Positions 52,480 through 62,326 of a stretch of 64,000 nt of DNA are shown here, piece by piece. Source of the DNA: Proteiniborus sp. MB09-C3. Lineage in GTDB: Bacteria > Bacillota > Clostridia > Tissierellales > Proteiniboraceae. The notes under the pieces were generated by a model. The model saw only the letters and a program-made list of their open reading frames with translations. It was not told where the DNA came from and searched no databases. The first letter of the stretch is position 1. Each line of letters starts with the position of its first letter. The stretch spans positions 2,480,001 through 2,544,000 of the forward strand of contig NZ_CP127161.1 of assembly GCF_030263895.1 (NCBI RefSeq). The letters run 5' to 3'. The position numbers were made by a program, and so were the translations under genes.

Positions 52480-55125
52480 CTATATTTCCTTAGATTCTTC
52501 ATGGAGATTATATAGTATATTAATAGCATCAATTGGAGTTAGCTTTTCTACATCAATATCCTTAATTTTCTCAATTAGATTACTTTTCTTTATATTGAAC
52601 AAATCAAGCTGTAAATCATTATTGCTCTTATGGATATTTTCCTTAATCTCCTTTTCACTTACTGAAATCGCTATTTCTGGCTTACTTTCATCTCTCTTTT
52701 CAAGGTCTTGCAATATTTCATAGGCTCTGTTTATTACATCACCTCTTACACCAGCTAGCTTTGCAACCTCGATTCCATAGCTCCTATCCGCTCCACCCTT
52801 TTTGATTTTCCTTAAAAAGATAATATCCTCACCTTTTTCTTGAACTAAAATTTTATAGTTAAGTACTCCTTCTAATTTATTTTCAAGCTCTGTTAATTCG
52901 TGATAATGAGTAGCAAATAAAGTTTTTGCGCCGATTTTTTTTGGATTGCTGATATATTCTATTACTGCCCAAGCAATACTTAAACCGTCATATGTGCTAG
53001 TACCTCTGCCAATTTCATCAAGTATTAAAAGACTATTTTGCGTAGCATTATTCAATATATTTGCTACTTCACTCATTTCTACCATAAAAGTACTTTGACC
53101 CTGAGACAAGTCATCAGAAGCCCCTATTCTAGTAAATATTCTGTCAACAATACAAATATCTGCCTCTTCAGCAGGTACAAAGCTCCCTATTTGCATCATT
53201 AATACAATAAGCGCAACTTGTCTCATATATGTTGATTTTCCTGCCATATTAGGACCAGTAATAACTAAAACTCTGCTTTCATCATTATTTAGATAAGTAT
53301 CATTTGGAACAAACAAGCCTTCTTCCAATACCTTCTCTACTACAGGATGTTTACCTTCCTTAATATTTATAAAACCATTTGTATTTATTTTGGGTTTAAT
53401 ATAATTATTGTTAAGAGCAGATAATGCTAATGAATTTAAAACATCAACTTTTGCTATTATCTTGCCTGAATCTTGTATTCTCTTAACTTCTGCTGCAATA
53501 CTATCTCTAATATTAACAAATACCTGATATTCTAAAGCAACCATTTTATCTTCTGCACCTAGAATTTTATCCTCCATCTCTTTCAACTCTGGAGTTATAT
53601 ACCTTTCAGAATTAGCTAGAGTTTGCTTCCTGATAAAATAATCTGGAACAAATTTAATGTTTCCTTTTGAAACTTCAATAAAATATCCAAAGACTTTATT
53701 GAAACCAATTTTTAAATTCTTAATACCTGTTTTTATCCGTTCCTGTTCTTCTATTTTAGAAAGCCATTCTTTTCCCTGGACAGATGCTTCTCTAAGTGAT
53801 TTTATTTCAAAATTATATTCTTTTTTTATAATACCTCCTTCTCTTACTGAAAAAGGAGGATCATCTACAATTGATTTGTCTATTAAGTCGTAAATATCCT
53901 CAAGTCCATCAAGTTTATAGCTAATATCAATTAATTCTTCACAGCCCGTATCCTTCAGGAAAGTCTTAATTTGCGGAAAAACCTTGATAGAATTCTTTAG
54001 TGCGATTAAATCTCTGGCATTACAAGTTCCATATATGACCTTTGACATGAGTCTCTCTATATCATATACATCTTTTAGTAACGATCTTAAATCATTAATC
54101 AGTATTAAATTATCTACAAAATATTCAACAGTGCTTAGCCTGTATTCAATACTCTTTTTATCTAATAAGGGCTCCTCAATCCATTTTTTTAGTAGCCTTC
54201 CTCCCATAGCTGTAGAGGTTTTATCAAGCACCCAAAGTAAGGAGCCTTTTTTTGTTTTACCTCTAATAGTTTCAGTAAGCTCAAGATTTCTCCTTGTATT
54301 CACGTCCAGAACCATATAGTTATTAGAAGAATACTGATTAATTTTATTTATATGATAAAATGAAGTTTTTTGAGTTTCCCTTAAATATTCTATTAAAGCA
54401 CCTGATGCAATTACTGAATAATTCTTATCTCTCATGCCCAAACCATCAAGACTAATAACTGATAACTGTCTTTTTATTGATTCTTCAGCAAAACCTAAAT
54501 CAAAGGTCCATTCATGGTATGTATTTATCATACATTCAAATCGTTGTCTTATCTTAGATGATATTATTTCATTATCATAAAAAAAATTATTGCATATTAT
54601 TTCTGTCGGCATTATCTTTCCTAACTCATCAAAAAGTGCATCAATAATGTCGACATTTTCTAAAATTCCTTCAGTAGTAAAAAAATCGCCAGTAGAAACG
54701 TCAACATACGCTAATCCATACCCTTTTTCATCTAGAAAAATGCAGCATAGATAATTGTTTTTCTTTTCATCCAACATATTAGGATCTATTACCGTACCAG
54801 GAGTTATTACTCTAACTACATCTCTTTTTACAAGTCCAACTGCTTTAGAAGGATCTTCAACTTGCTCACAAATAGCAACCTTATATCCTTTTTCTATTAA
54901 CTTAGCTATATAGGTATCTGCTGAATGAAATGGAATCCCACACATTGGTGCCTTTTCTTTTTGGCCACAGTCTCTTCCGGTTAATGCAATTTCTAATTCT
55001 TTCGAAGCAGTAATTGCATCCTCAAAAAACATTTCATAAAAATCGCCTAATCTAAAGAAGAGAATTGAATCTCTATATTTTTCTTTTATTTCTAGGTATT
55101 GCTTCATCATTGGTGTCAAGCTCAA
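52480..55125 (-). CDS. mutS: DNA mismatch repair protein MutS
   Basis: 881 residues: mismatch-reading domain with GDFYEMFFEDA (the Phe-x-Glu wedge), connector, lever/clamp, and ATPase with Walker A GPNMAGKSTYMRQ, STFMVEMSE, LILDEIGRGTSTYDG and ATHYHEL. It ends in a short tail with a beta-clamp-like segment (LQLDLFNI). TTG 55125 gives LSLTPMMKQYLEIK; GGAGG lies 8 bases upstream, and the more upstream TTG would include that site. Confidence 0.96.
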   Translation of the reverse strand: MSLTPMMKQYLEIKEKYRDSILFFRLGDFYEMFFEDAITASKELEIALTGRDCGQKEKAPMCGIPFHSADTYIAKLIEKGYKVAICEQVEDPSKAVGLVKRDVVRVITPGTVIDPNMLDEKKNNYLCCIFLDEKGYGLAYVDVSTGDFFTTEGILENVDIIDALFDELGKIMPTEIICNNFFYDNEIISSKIRQRFECMINTYHEWTFDLGFAEESIKRQLSVISLDGLGMRDKNYSVIASGALIEYLRETQKTSFYHINKINQYSSNNYMVLDVNTRRNLELTETIRGKTKKGSLLWVLDKTSTAMGGRLLKKWIEEPLLDKKSIEYRLSTVEYFVDNLILINDLRSLLKDVYDIERLMSKVIYGTCNARDLIALKNSIKVFPQIKTFLKDTGCEELIDISYKLDGLEDIYDLIDKSIVDDPPFSVREGGIIKKEYNFEIKSLREASVQGKEWLSKIEEQERIKTGIKNLKIGFNKVFGYFIEVSKGNIKFVPDYFIRKQTLANSERYITPELKEMEDKILGAEDKMVALEYQVFVNIRDSIAAEVKRIQDSGKIIAKVDVLNSLALSALNNNYIKPKINTNGFINIKEGKHPVVEKVLEEGLFVPNDTYLNNDESRVLVITGPNMAGKSTYMRQVALIVLMMQIGSFVPAEEADICIVDRIFTRIGASDDLSQGQSTFMVEMSEVANILNNATQNSLLILDEIGRGTSTYDGLSIAWAVIEYISNPKKIGAKTLFATHYHELTELENKLEGVLNYKILVQEKGEDIIFLRKIKKGGADRSYGIEVAKLAGVRGDVINRAYEILQDLEKRDESKPEIAISVSEKEIKENIHKSNNDLQLDLFNIKKSNLIEKIKDIDVEKLTPIDAINILYNLHEESKEI

Positions 55126-55219
55126 CACATTTCCCTCCAAATCCCTTGTTATTAATTATTATACCATATGTGTCCTATACTTTCCTATGAATTACAAAAA
55201 TAGGCTAAATTAATTTAGC

Positions 55220-55507
55220 CTATTTTGCACAACCAGAACAGTTAGAATGACATTTTCCACAGCAACCGTCACTAGAACTAATTAGTCTAGTTTCTCCAGT
55301 CATATATTCGATGATATTATATACATTTTTAAGTAATTTTTCATAGTCTTTTTTAGCTTGCAAATAATTCTGAATCGTAATATCATTTTCTGTCTCGTTT
55401 TGCATTTCCTCTTCTAATTTTTTCAGATTACGATATTGAATTGAATCAATGATAGAGAAGCCTAATTCTCTTGCTAATTCTATAGGGCTTGTATTCTTAT
55501 TCTCCAT
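55220..55507 (-). CDS. YlbF/YmcA (RicA/RicF-like) family protein with Cys-rich tail
   Basis: 95 residues: helical YlbF/YmcA domain ([26 protein letters not shown]...[25 protein letters not shown]), then a C-terminal run with five cysteines ([16 protein letters not shown]). In B. subtilis the RicAFT complex binds [4Fe-4S] clusters, is needed for RNase Y-dependent processing, and ymcA lies next to miaB, as here. The start overlaps the end of miaB by 11 bases. A cluster-binding role for the tail is inference. Confidence 0.8.
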   Translation of the reverse strand: MENKNTSPIELARELGFSIIDSIQYRNLKKLEEEMQNETENDITIQNYLQAKKDYEKLLKNVYNIIEYMTGETRLISSSDGCCGKCHSNCSGCAK

Positions 55508-56834
55508 TGGTTATAGTTCCTTCTAATGTCCATGTTTTTGTGTTATTAATTTTGACTTTAACTATCTTCCCTATTAGATCCGTATCTCCTTCAAAATGCA
55601 CTAGCTTACTTGTTCTGGTTCTACCACTTAATATTGTAGAATCAGTCTTACTAGTTTCCTCTACTAAAACTTCCTGAACAGTATTTAAGAGCTGGGAATT
55701 TTTATCATGACTTATGGGATTGAGAACATCCAGCAGCTTTTTCAATCTTTTATGCTTAATTTCTTCAGGAATTTGATTCTCCATTTTAGCAGCAGGGGTT
55801 CCTTCTCTTATGGAATAGAGGAAGGTAAAGGCTGAATCAAACTCTGCTTTTTTTACAATGTCAATGGTTTCCATAAAATCTTCCTCTGTCTCCCCTGGGA
55901 AACCAACAATAATATCAGTAGTTAATGAAATATTAGGTATCTCATCCTTTATTTTTTTAACTAATTCTAAATATTGTTCCTTAGTATACTTTCTATTCAT
56001 AAGCTTTAATATTTTGTTACTGCCTGCTTGAAAAGGTAAATGTATATGTTCACAGACTTTATTACATTTTTTTATTGCATAAATAAGTTCATCTGATAAA
56101 TCTTTTGGATGTGATGTCATAAATCTAATTCTTTCGATTCCATCTATGTCATTAATCAAATAAAGCAAATCTGCAAAGGTTATTTTTGAGTCTAATGATT
56201 TTCCGTATGAATTAACATTCTGCCCCAAAAGGGTGACTTCCTTAAAGCCTTCATCTGCAAGATTTTTAATTTCATTTACTATATCCTCGGGCTCTCTGCT
56301 TTTTTCTCTTCCCCTAGTATAAGGAACTATGCAATAGCTACAAAAATTATTGCAACCATACATAATATTAACAAAAGCCTTAAATCCATATTTTCTTTTT
56401 GCAGGTATACCTTCTACAATGTTTCCTGCATCTTCCCATACATCTATAATCATCCTAGTATGTTGATTATGATTTGCAATTAGCTCAGGAAGCTTATGAA
56501 TATTATGTGTTCCAAATATTATATCAACAAATTTATATTTCTCTTTAATTATGTCTCTTATTTCTTTTTTCTGCATCATACATCCACATATTGCAATTAT
56601 CAAATCTGGGTTTTCTCTTTTCAATGCCTTTAATTCTCCAAGGTTACCGTAAACCTTAAATTCTGCATTTTCTCTAACTAGACATGTATTGAGAATTATT
56701 AGATCCGCTTCTTCTTTTTTATCTGTATTTATATATCCTAAGGATTCTAAAATTCCTGACATTTTTTCTGAGTCGTGTTCATTCATTTGACATCCCCAGG
56801 TTAAAATTGTATACCTTTTACTGCTATTTATCAT
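55497..56834 (-). CDS. miaB: tRNA-2-methylthio-N6-dimethylallyladenosine synthase MiaB
   Basis: Radical-SAM methylthiotransferase acting on the MiaA product. About 445 residues: UPF0004 domain ([35 protein letters not shown]), radical-SAM C-x3-C-x2-C in [22 protein letters not shown], and a C-terminal TRAM domain. ATG 56834 follows GGTGGAGGTCCTA; the frame is open upstream by 23 codons without a ribosome site. Confidence 0.95.
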   Translation of the reverse strand: MINSSKRYTILTWGCQMNEHDSEKMSGILESLGYINTDKKEEADLIILNTCLVRENAEFKVYGNLGELKALKRENPDLIIAICGCMMQKKEIRDIIKEKYKFVDIIFGTHNIHKLPELIANHNQHTRMIIDVWEDAGNIVEGIPAKRKYGFKAFVNIMYGCNNFCSYCIVPYTRGREKSREPEDIVNEIKNLADEGFKEVTLLGQNVNSYGKSLDSKITFADLLYLINDIDGIERIRFMTSHPKDLSDELIYAIKKCNKVCEHIHLPFQAGSNKILKLMNRKYTKEQYLELVKKIKDEIPNISLTTDIIVGFPGETEEDFMETIDIVKKAEFDSAFTFLYSIREGTPAAKMENQIPEEIKHKRLKKLLDVLNPISHDKNSQLLNTVQEVLVEETSKTDSTILSGRTRTSKLVHFEGDTDLIGKIVKVKINNTKTWTLEGTITNGE

Positions 56835-56985
56835 TAGGACCTCCACCTTCTTTATATCTATTTCATAACTATTATAATAAGCTTTATTCATTATAACAAA
56901 CATAGCAATAAAAAAAAAGTAGTTCTATCACTATAGTTCTTAATCCAAGTCTATTATACTGTTAAATAAAATATATTTTATTAAT

Positions 56986-57016
56986 TAAAGAGGAAGATTA
57001 GCTCTCCCTCTTTATA
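56986..57016 (-). terminator. Terminator of the orphan gene at 57033
   Basis: On the minus strand, AAAGAGGGAGA pairs with CTTCCTCTTT (one imperfect position), followed by A/T-rich sequence. Confidence 0.6.
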
Positions 57017-57032
57017 AGAACTTTCCTATTCG

Positions 57033-57806
57033 TTATAAAAAATCCTTCATTGTATATTCTAAATTTTCTGTTTCATTTATTACTTTCAGAATGGTTCTTT
57101 TCAATAATTCTCTATCTGTTGAAAAGATATGTTCTTTTTCTTCTTTATCACTTAAATCCAAAAATACGCTTATTCCGTCAATACCTTCTTGAATTTTAAG
57201 CAATTCCTTTTCATACAATCCAATATTAGCTAAAATCAGGGTTGGATAATTGATCTGTTTCAATTCCATGCTGGGACAGTCATCTAGGCTGCTTATTTCG
57301 TATTTTGAAAACCCTGCCATTATCATAATAAGCCTTATTAAAGTCATTTCATTGTAAAAGTAATTACCGTAATTTTTATTAAAAAAGCTTTCTGAAATAA
57401 AGGCCCTTACACTTTCTTTAGGATATATCCACACTATTTCGGATATATCTCTATCATTAACTGGTTTTTTATAATCAAAAAAGGTCTTAATAAAGTAGTT
57501 ACTATAAAATAAGTCTTCTGTTTTAAAATAAACCTTTTTAATATTATTACTATCAGTATATAGTTTATATTTTAAATAGCTGAGAGCTAAAAAGTTAATG
57601 AAATCTTCAAAGTTATCATTTTCTAAACGATTGTTATAATAAAATTCAATATTAATTGGAAAAGGTGTTATGTTGCTAATAATGTATGAAACTAAGCTAT
57701 AATTAAATACTTCCCTTCTTATCGGATCCGACTGCTCATTCATATAGTTCTTAAATATGTTTATTTCCTTAGGTAATAAAGGTGCAGTTTCAGTATTAGG
57801 AAACAT
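57033..57806 (-). CDS. Hypothetical protein, no recognised domain
   Basis: 257 residues, not recognised. It is rich in Ile, Asn, Tyr and Phe and has no signal peptide, no clear transmembrane helix, no cysteine motif and no nucleotide-binding loop. Acidic/aromatic blocks are scattered (YNNRLENDNFEDFINFLALSYLKYKLY; ISEIVWIYPKESVRAF). The start is well supported by AAAGGAGAATAAATT. It stands alone between miaB and a MocR regulator, with its own terminator. Composition like its neighbours gives no sign of recent transfer. Confidence 0.75.
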   Translation of the reverse strand: MFPNTETAPLLPKEINIFKNYMNEQSDPIRREVFNYSLVSYIISNITPFPINIEFYYNNRLENDNFEDFINFLALSYLKYKLYTDSNNIKKVYFKTEDLFYSNYFIKTFFDYKKPVNDRDISEIVWIYPKESVRAFISESFFNKNYGNYFYNEMTLIRLIMIMAGFSKYEISSLDDCPSMELKQINYPTLILANIGLYEKELLKIQEGIDGISVFLDLSDKEEKEHIFSTDRELLKRTILKVINETENLEYTMKDFL

Positions 57807-57900
57807 AATTTATTCTCCTTTCTATAAGTATTTTTTGAAGAAAAGAGAATAATTATATTAATTTATTTATGTTATTTAATGAAAACTATACATAATGATA

Positions 57901-59391
57901 TTAAAAAAGGTTATTATATAAATCTATTGTAATATTATCTTTTTGATAATTTTTCAAAAAAAAGTTTATTATTTGACTTAACTTAGCTATTCCAAAATCA
58001 ATTTCATCTTTATGAACAGAGGCTATGCTCAACCTAAAGTACTTTGTATCTCGTTGCCAAATATCAAATAAAGAGCCTGGAGCTATGGTTATACCATTTT
58101 TAAGGCATAGCTTATACAATTCATTAGCAGAATAGCTGCTAGGTAAGGAGAACCAAAAATTAAGACCTCCTTGAGGTAAAGTATATTTTACCTGCTTTGG
58201 CATATATTTTTTTATGCTCTTAATTATGGTATTGTATCTTTCAGAATAAACAGTACTCATACGTTCAATATGCTTTTGCCAAATTCCTTTTTCTAAATAT
58301 AGATGAAATGCCCTTTGTATCAAGCCAGAGGTCGAAATATCTGATATATGTTTAGCTGATAACACTTCGCTATATATAGTTTGTGGTATTATCATAAAAG
58401 CAAGTCTTAAACCAGGCATAAAGATTTTAGAAAAGCTTTTAATATATATCACTTTATCCACTGTATCAAGGGATTTTAAAGTGTTTTTTGGTTGATTGAA
58501 TAAATGTAAGTCACTTAAATAATCGTCTTCAATAATATAAAAATTATGTTTCACAGCTAATTCAATTAGTTTTTTCATTTTTGCTACAGTATAAGAATAT
58601 CCAGTAGGATTCTGAAAGTTAGGCATTACATATATGAACTTTGGTTTAAGACTCCTTAGCTTATATTCTAAGTCTATTAAATCTATTCCGTCTTTATTTA
58701 TAGGTATCTCCACTATTCTAGCAGATCTAGATTTGAATACAGCTATTGCACCTGTATATGTAGGATTCTCTGTGAATACAACGCTGCCATATTCAATTAA
58801 AGCCTTTGATAAAATATCTATACCTTGCTGTGCTCCAGATATTATATGTATATTGTTTTCGTTGGCCTTTATATTAAAACCAGATAGATAGTTGCTTATT
58901 GCTTTTCTAAGATCTAAATAACCTTGGCTTTCCTGATAGGTAAAAGCTCTTCCTTTATCTCTATCTAATACTTCATTCAAAACTATCTTAAAGTCATCTA
59001 TGGGAAAAAGATCTGGCATAGGAGCAGTGCTAGCAAAATTAATTATTTTCTCTTCCTTTTTCATGTCTAAAAATAGGTTTAAACTGTCCAAATTCATACT
59101 CGTTTCTTCATCTAGTATTAGTTTGTTCACTTCTTTACTCCGTATATCCTGAACAAAAGTACCACTCCCTATTTTTTTGTAAATATATCCTTCTGTCTCT
59201 AATTGATTATAAGCATTTACTATTGTACTATTATTTACTCCAAGTTTATTTGCTAAATATCTAATAGTTGGTAATTTTGTATGAGGTTCAATATTATTTG
59301 ACTCTATTAATCTTTTTATCTCCTCAAATAACTGAAGGTATAAGTATTTATTATTGCTCTTATCAAGCTTAATATCTCCAATTCGCTCCAC
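57901..59391 (-). CDS. MocR/PdxR-type regulator: GntR HTH fused to aminotransferase domain
   Basis: 496 residues. N-terminal GntR winged helix (LYLQLFEEIKRLIESNNIEPHTKLPTIRYLANKLGVNNSTIVNAYNQLETEGYIYKKIGSGTFV, about 15-80), then a fold-type I PLP domain (IHIISGAQQGIDILSKAL; YVMPNFQNPTGYSY; PLP Lys in YIKSFSKIFMPGLRLAF). Such proteins usually sense PLP or amino-compound ligands and regulate a divergent or nearby gene; no obvious target is adjacent. GTG 59391 lies 8 bases after GGAGG. Confidence 0.9.
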   Translation of the reverse strand: MERIGDIKLDKSNNKYLYLQLFEEIKRLIESNNIEPHTKLPTIRYLANKLGVNNSTIVNAYNQLETEGYIYKKIGSGTFVQDIRSKEVNKLILDEETSMNLDSLNLFLDMKKEEKIINFASTAPMPDLFPIDDFKIVLNEVLDRDKGRAFTYQESQGYLDLRKAISNYLSGFNIKANENNIHIISGAQQGIDILSKALIEYGSVVFTENPTYTGAIAVFKSRSARIVEIPINKDGIDLIDLEYKLRSLKPKFIYVMPNFQNPTGYSYTVAKMKKLIELAVKHNFYIIEDDYLSDLHLFNQPKNTLKSLDTVDKVIYIKSFSKIFMPGLRLAFMIIPQTIYSEVLSAKHISDISTSGLIQRAFHLYLEKGIWQKHIERMSTVYSERYNTIIKSIKKYMPKQVKYTLPQGGLNFWFSLPSSYSANELYKLCLKNGITIAPGSLFDIWQRDTKYFRLSIASVHKDEIDFGIAKLSQIINFFLKNYQKDNITIDLYNNLF

Positions 59392-59485
59392 CTTTTAATC
59401 CTCCATTTTTTACACAATAAAATTGCATATACACAATATTATATTATCATAGTTAAGGTTTTTTTCAAATTTGTCTATTATAAAA

Positions 59486-59518
59486 AATTAAACCTAACGT
59501 AATAGTTAGGCTTAATTT
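59486..59518. terminator. Bidirectional-looking terminator after the MerR gene
   Basis: ATTAAACCTAAC pairs with GTTAGGCTTAAT (one G-U or mismatch), GTAATA-type loop, T/A-rich on both sides. Confidence 0.8.
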
Positions 59519-60108
59519 TATTTTTTACCAAAAAATTTTGTTAATATTCCTTTACTGGATTCCTGTTCTCTTTTCAATTTATCCTTCAACTCAACTACCT
59601 GATAGGATTTTTCTTTTAGCTGCATTTTAAGCTTAATATTTTCACAAATTAGAACATCTCTTTCATTACTATTAATATCATTTCTTAATTCAGCAATCTC
59701 ATCCTTGAGCTCATTTATTACGTTCAAATTAGTATCTGCTTTCTCGATTAAAATAGATCCCAATCCTTCAGTAATTAATTCTTTAAATATTTCATAAATT
59801 TCAGTAGAACTAGGAATCACCTCAGATTCCTTCTTCACTAAAGTAGTTACCGCAGCTTCACCATCAGTGACTATAAGCTCTGGAGAATTAATGATTAGCT
59901 TAATTTGCTTGTTTGTAAAACCTTTCTCTTGTAATGCTTTGATGTAATTATAAATTTCTAGTTCCTTATAAGTATAATACCTATGATTAGAGTTATTTCT
60001 TGGTATCTCTAATTCAAATTCTTTCTCATAATACCTTATGACATGAGGCTGGTAGCCAGTCATTTCCGAAACCTCAGAGATTGTATATTCTTTTTCTGCA
60101 TCGTACAC
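59518..60108 (-). CDS. MerR-family transcriptional regulator with coiled-coil C-terminus
   Basis: About 196 residues: a MerR winged helix (EYTISEVSEMTGYQPHVIRYYEKEFELEIPRNNSNHRYYTYKELEIYNYIKALQEKGFTNKQIKLII) and a long Glu/Lys-rich coiled coil (about 115-190). No effector Cys motif, so not a metal sensor of the classic type. GTG 60108 is preferred: GAGGAGGTG lies 6 bases before it, inside the frame that opens at ATG 60132. A dyad at 60137-60159 may be its operator. Confidence 0.85.
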   Translation of the reverse strand: MYDAEKEYTISEVSEMTGYQPHVIRYYEKEFELEIPRNNSNHRYYTYKELEIYNYIKALQEKGFTNKQIKLIINSPELIVTDGEAAVTTLVKKESEVIPSSTEIYEIFKELITEGLGSILIEKADTNLNVINELKDEIAELRNDINSNERDVLICENIKLKMQLKEKSYQVVELKDKLKREQESSKGILTKFFGKK

Positions 60109-60136
60109 AAAATTCACCTCCTCAAAATTCATACAT

Positions 60137-60159
60137 AATAAATGAATTCTTCATTTATT
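60137..60159. promoter_or_regulatory. Perfect dyad upstream of the MerR gene
   Basis: AATAAATGAA and TTCATTTATT are separated by TTC. It lies 29-51 bases upstream of the chosen start, suitable for autoregulation. Inference only; the whole region is A/T-rich. Confidence 0.4.
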
Positions 60160-60280
60160 AAATATATCCTTTACTTTTTTTATATTATCGACCAAAATAT
60201 TCCGATAAATTCAAACATAAATTTCAGTTATTTAATAAAAAAAAACTAAAAATTGCAGGTTTCTACATTTTTTATGGATA

Positions 60281-60308
60281 AAAAAAATGGGTGAATTATC
60301 ACCCATTT
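60281..60308 (-). terminator. Terminator of the M42 peptidase operon
   Basis: ATGGGTGA (60287-60294) pairs with TCACCCAT (60299-60306). On the minus strand the hairpin is followed by a T-run (60281-60286 region). It overlaps the stop of the last M42 gene. Confidence 0.88.
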
Positions 60309-61305
60309 AGAACTCTATTTCTTTATTCAATAGACTTAGCAATAAGCTTATGCAGCTATTTACATCATTCTTAGAAATTGTTTCGCTAGGACTATGCGCA
60401 TATCTAGTGGGAACTGAAATTACTCCTGAAGGAATCCCTTCTTTTGTAAGATGAATAGCTCCTGAATCAGTTCCACCACGCTCTAATATTTCTAGCTGAT
60501 AAGGTATATTATTTTCTTTCGCGGTCTTTACCATAAAATCCTTTACTACTGGACTAACTATTATGCTTTGATCCTTTATTTTTATAGCTGCACCTTTATC
60601 TAATCCTACTGCAAATCGTTTTGCTTTAGGAGTATCACCAGAGCCTGTAATATCTACTGCTATACCAAAATCAGGATCAATGCTATAAGCAGAAGTTTTT
60701 GCACCTCTCAAGCCTACTTCTTCTTGGGATGTAAAAACAAAATAAATATCATTATTGGTTTCCTTCAAATTTTTTATTGCTTCAATTAATATATAGCAAC
60801 CTATTCTATCGTCAATACAGCCTGAAATAACATTATTTTCGTTTTCATAATACTGCGATGTATATACACATGAATCTCCTATACTTACTTTTCTCTCTGC
60901 TTCATCCTTTGAACTAGCTCCTATATCTATATACATGCTTTCTAAACTAAGCTTACTCATATCTTCTGTAGGTTCCATATAAATTACGCCTGTTATGCCA
61001 TTTTTAAAAATAACACGTTGCCCAAGAGAAACATAAGGCGATATGCCACCTATATTGGTAAATCTTAAAAAGCCTTTCTCATCTATGTCTGTTATCAATA
61101 ACCCTATCTGATCCATATGAGCTGCTAACATAACTTTTTTCCCATTTCCTTTTTTTCTAGCAATTAGATTTCCTAATCTATCAATTTTAAATTCATCTGC
61201 ATAGTCCTTAATCTCATCACGAATGATTTCTGCAACTTGATTTTCATCGCCAGAAGGACCAAAGGCATTAACTAATTTTTTGAATAATTCTCCATTAAAA
61301 TTCAT
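60307..61305 (-). CDS. M42 family metallo-aminopeptidase (third of a tandem trio)
   Basis: 332 residues of the M42/glutamyl-aminopeptidase/endoglucanase family. Seen: metal ligands in LAAHMDQIGLL, CIDDRIGCYI, TSQEEVGLRGA, VDITGSG and the C-terminal RYAHSPSETI. TET-type dodecameric peptidases belong here. GGGAGGTTTTAATA precedes the ATG, inside the end of the previous gene (11-base overlap). Substrate class is inferred; probably peptide turnover. Confidence 0.92.
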   Translation of the reverse strand: MNFNGELFKKLVNAFGPSGDENQVAEIIRDEIKDYADEFKIDRLGNLIARKKGNGKKVMLAAHMDQIGLLITDIDEKGFLRFTNIGGISPYVSLGQRVIFKNGITGVIYMEPTEDMSKLSLESMYIDIGASSKDEAERKVSIGDSCVYTSQYYENENNVISGCIDDRIGCYILIEAIKNLKETNNDIYFVFTSQEEVGLRGAKTSAYSIDPDFGIAVDITGSGDTPKAKRFAVGLDKGAAIKIKDQSIIVSPVVKDFMVKTAKENNIPYQLEILERGGTDSGAIHLTKEGIPSGVISVPTRYAHSPSETISKNDVNSCISLLLSLLNKEIEF

Positions 61306-62326
61306 TATTAAAACCTCCCTTTTCTATATCATCAATAAATAGATTTAGCAGTTTTTCTGCATTAGCATAATCATCTTTACTCATAACACTAATAGGTGAG
61401 TGAATATATCTACATGGAACCGAAATAGTAGCAGTTACTGCCCCTCCCTTTGCTAAGTGAATTTTCCCAGAATCATTACCACCAAAAGTAGTTTTTCTTA
61501 GCTGATAAGGAATGTTATTCTTCTTTGCAATATCTATAATAAGTTTTCTTAAATCCTTATTAAATATGGTTGTTCTATCCATTACAGAAATTGCAGGTCC
61601 TTTTCCTAACTCTGTTGCTTGCAGGTGTCCTTCTATTCCAGGTACATCTGAGCAAGTTGTTCCTTCTAATACAACCCCGATATCTGGCTCTATTCCATAT
61701 GCAGCAGGGCCAGCACCTACTAGTCCAATTTCCTCCATTACTGTAAATACCCCATAGATAGAAAGCTTCTTTTTAGTCTTTAATATGTCTATCAATATAT
61801 TACATCCCACTCTATCATCTAAAGATTTAGCTTTTACTAAATTATCTCCAAATTTAACATATTCACTTAAGAAAGAAGCATATTCACCAGGCTTTACAAG
61901 CTTTTCAGCTTCATCTTTACTGCTCACACCTATATCTATATACAATTCCTTGTAATCCAATGCTTTTTTCCATTCAGTTCTTTTTTGTAAATGAAAAGGT
62001 TTTGCTCCGATTACTCCATTTATTTTTTTGTTGCCCACTATTACTGGCTTTGAAACTAGTACTCTTTGATCTATGCCTCCTACGCATGTAAATCTTAATA
62101 ATCCACTATCTTCAATCCTTGTAATCATCAGTCCTACTTCATCCATATGAGCAGCTATCATTAATTTAGGAGTATCAACCTCTCCTTTTTTATATGCAAT
62201 AATATTTCCTATCTTATCTACTTTAATATCATCTACATAATCCTTTATTTCATTAATTATTATTTCTCTTACTTCCTTTTCATTTCCTGAAATTCCTCTG
62301 GCTTCTGTAAGTCTTTTTAATAGCAT
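61295..62326 (-). CDS. M42 family metallo-aminopeptidase (second of trio)
   Basis: 343 residues. Metal and catalytic motifs: IAAHMDEVGLM, SLDDRVGCNIL, TVMEEIGLVGAGPAAYG, VLEGTTCSD and RYIHSPISVM. The second Glu-Glu pair in VMEEIG gives the catalytic base and zinc ligand. It overlaps both neighbours by 10-11 bases, suggesting a single transcript with coupled translation. It is clearly paralogous to, but not a recent duplicate of, its neighbours. Confidence 0.92.
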   Translation of the reverse strand: MLLKRLTEARGISGNEKEVREIIINEIKDYVDDIKVDKIGNIIAYKKGEVDTPKLMIAAHMDEVGLMITRIEDSGLLRFTCVGGIDQRVLVSKPVIVGNKKINGVIGAKPFHLQKRTEWKKALDYKELYIDIGVSSKDEAEKLVKPGEYASFLSEYVKFGDNLVKAKSLDDRVGCNILIDILKTKKKLSIYGVFTVMEEIGLVGAGPAAYGIEPDIGVVLEGTTCSDVPGIEGHLQATELGKGPAISVMDRTTIFNKDLRKLIIDIAKKNNIPYQLRKTTFGGNDSGKIHLAKGGAVTATISVPCRYIHSPISVMSKDDYANAEKLLNLFIDDIEKGGFNNEF

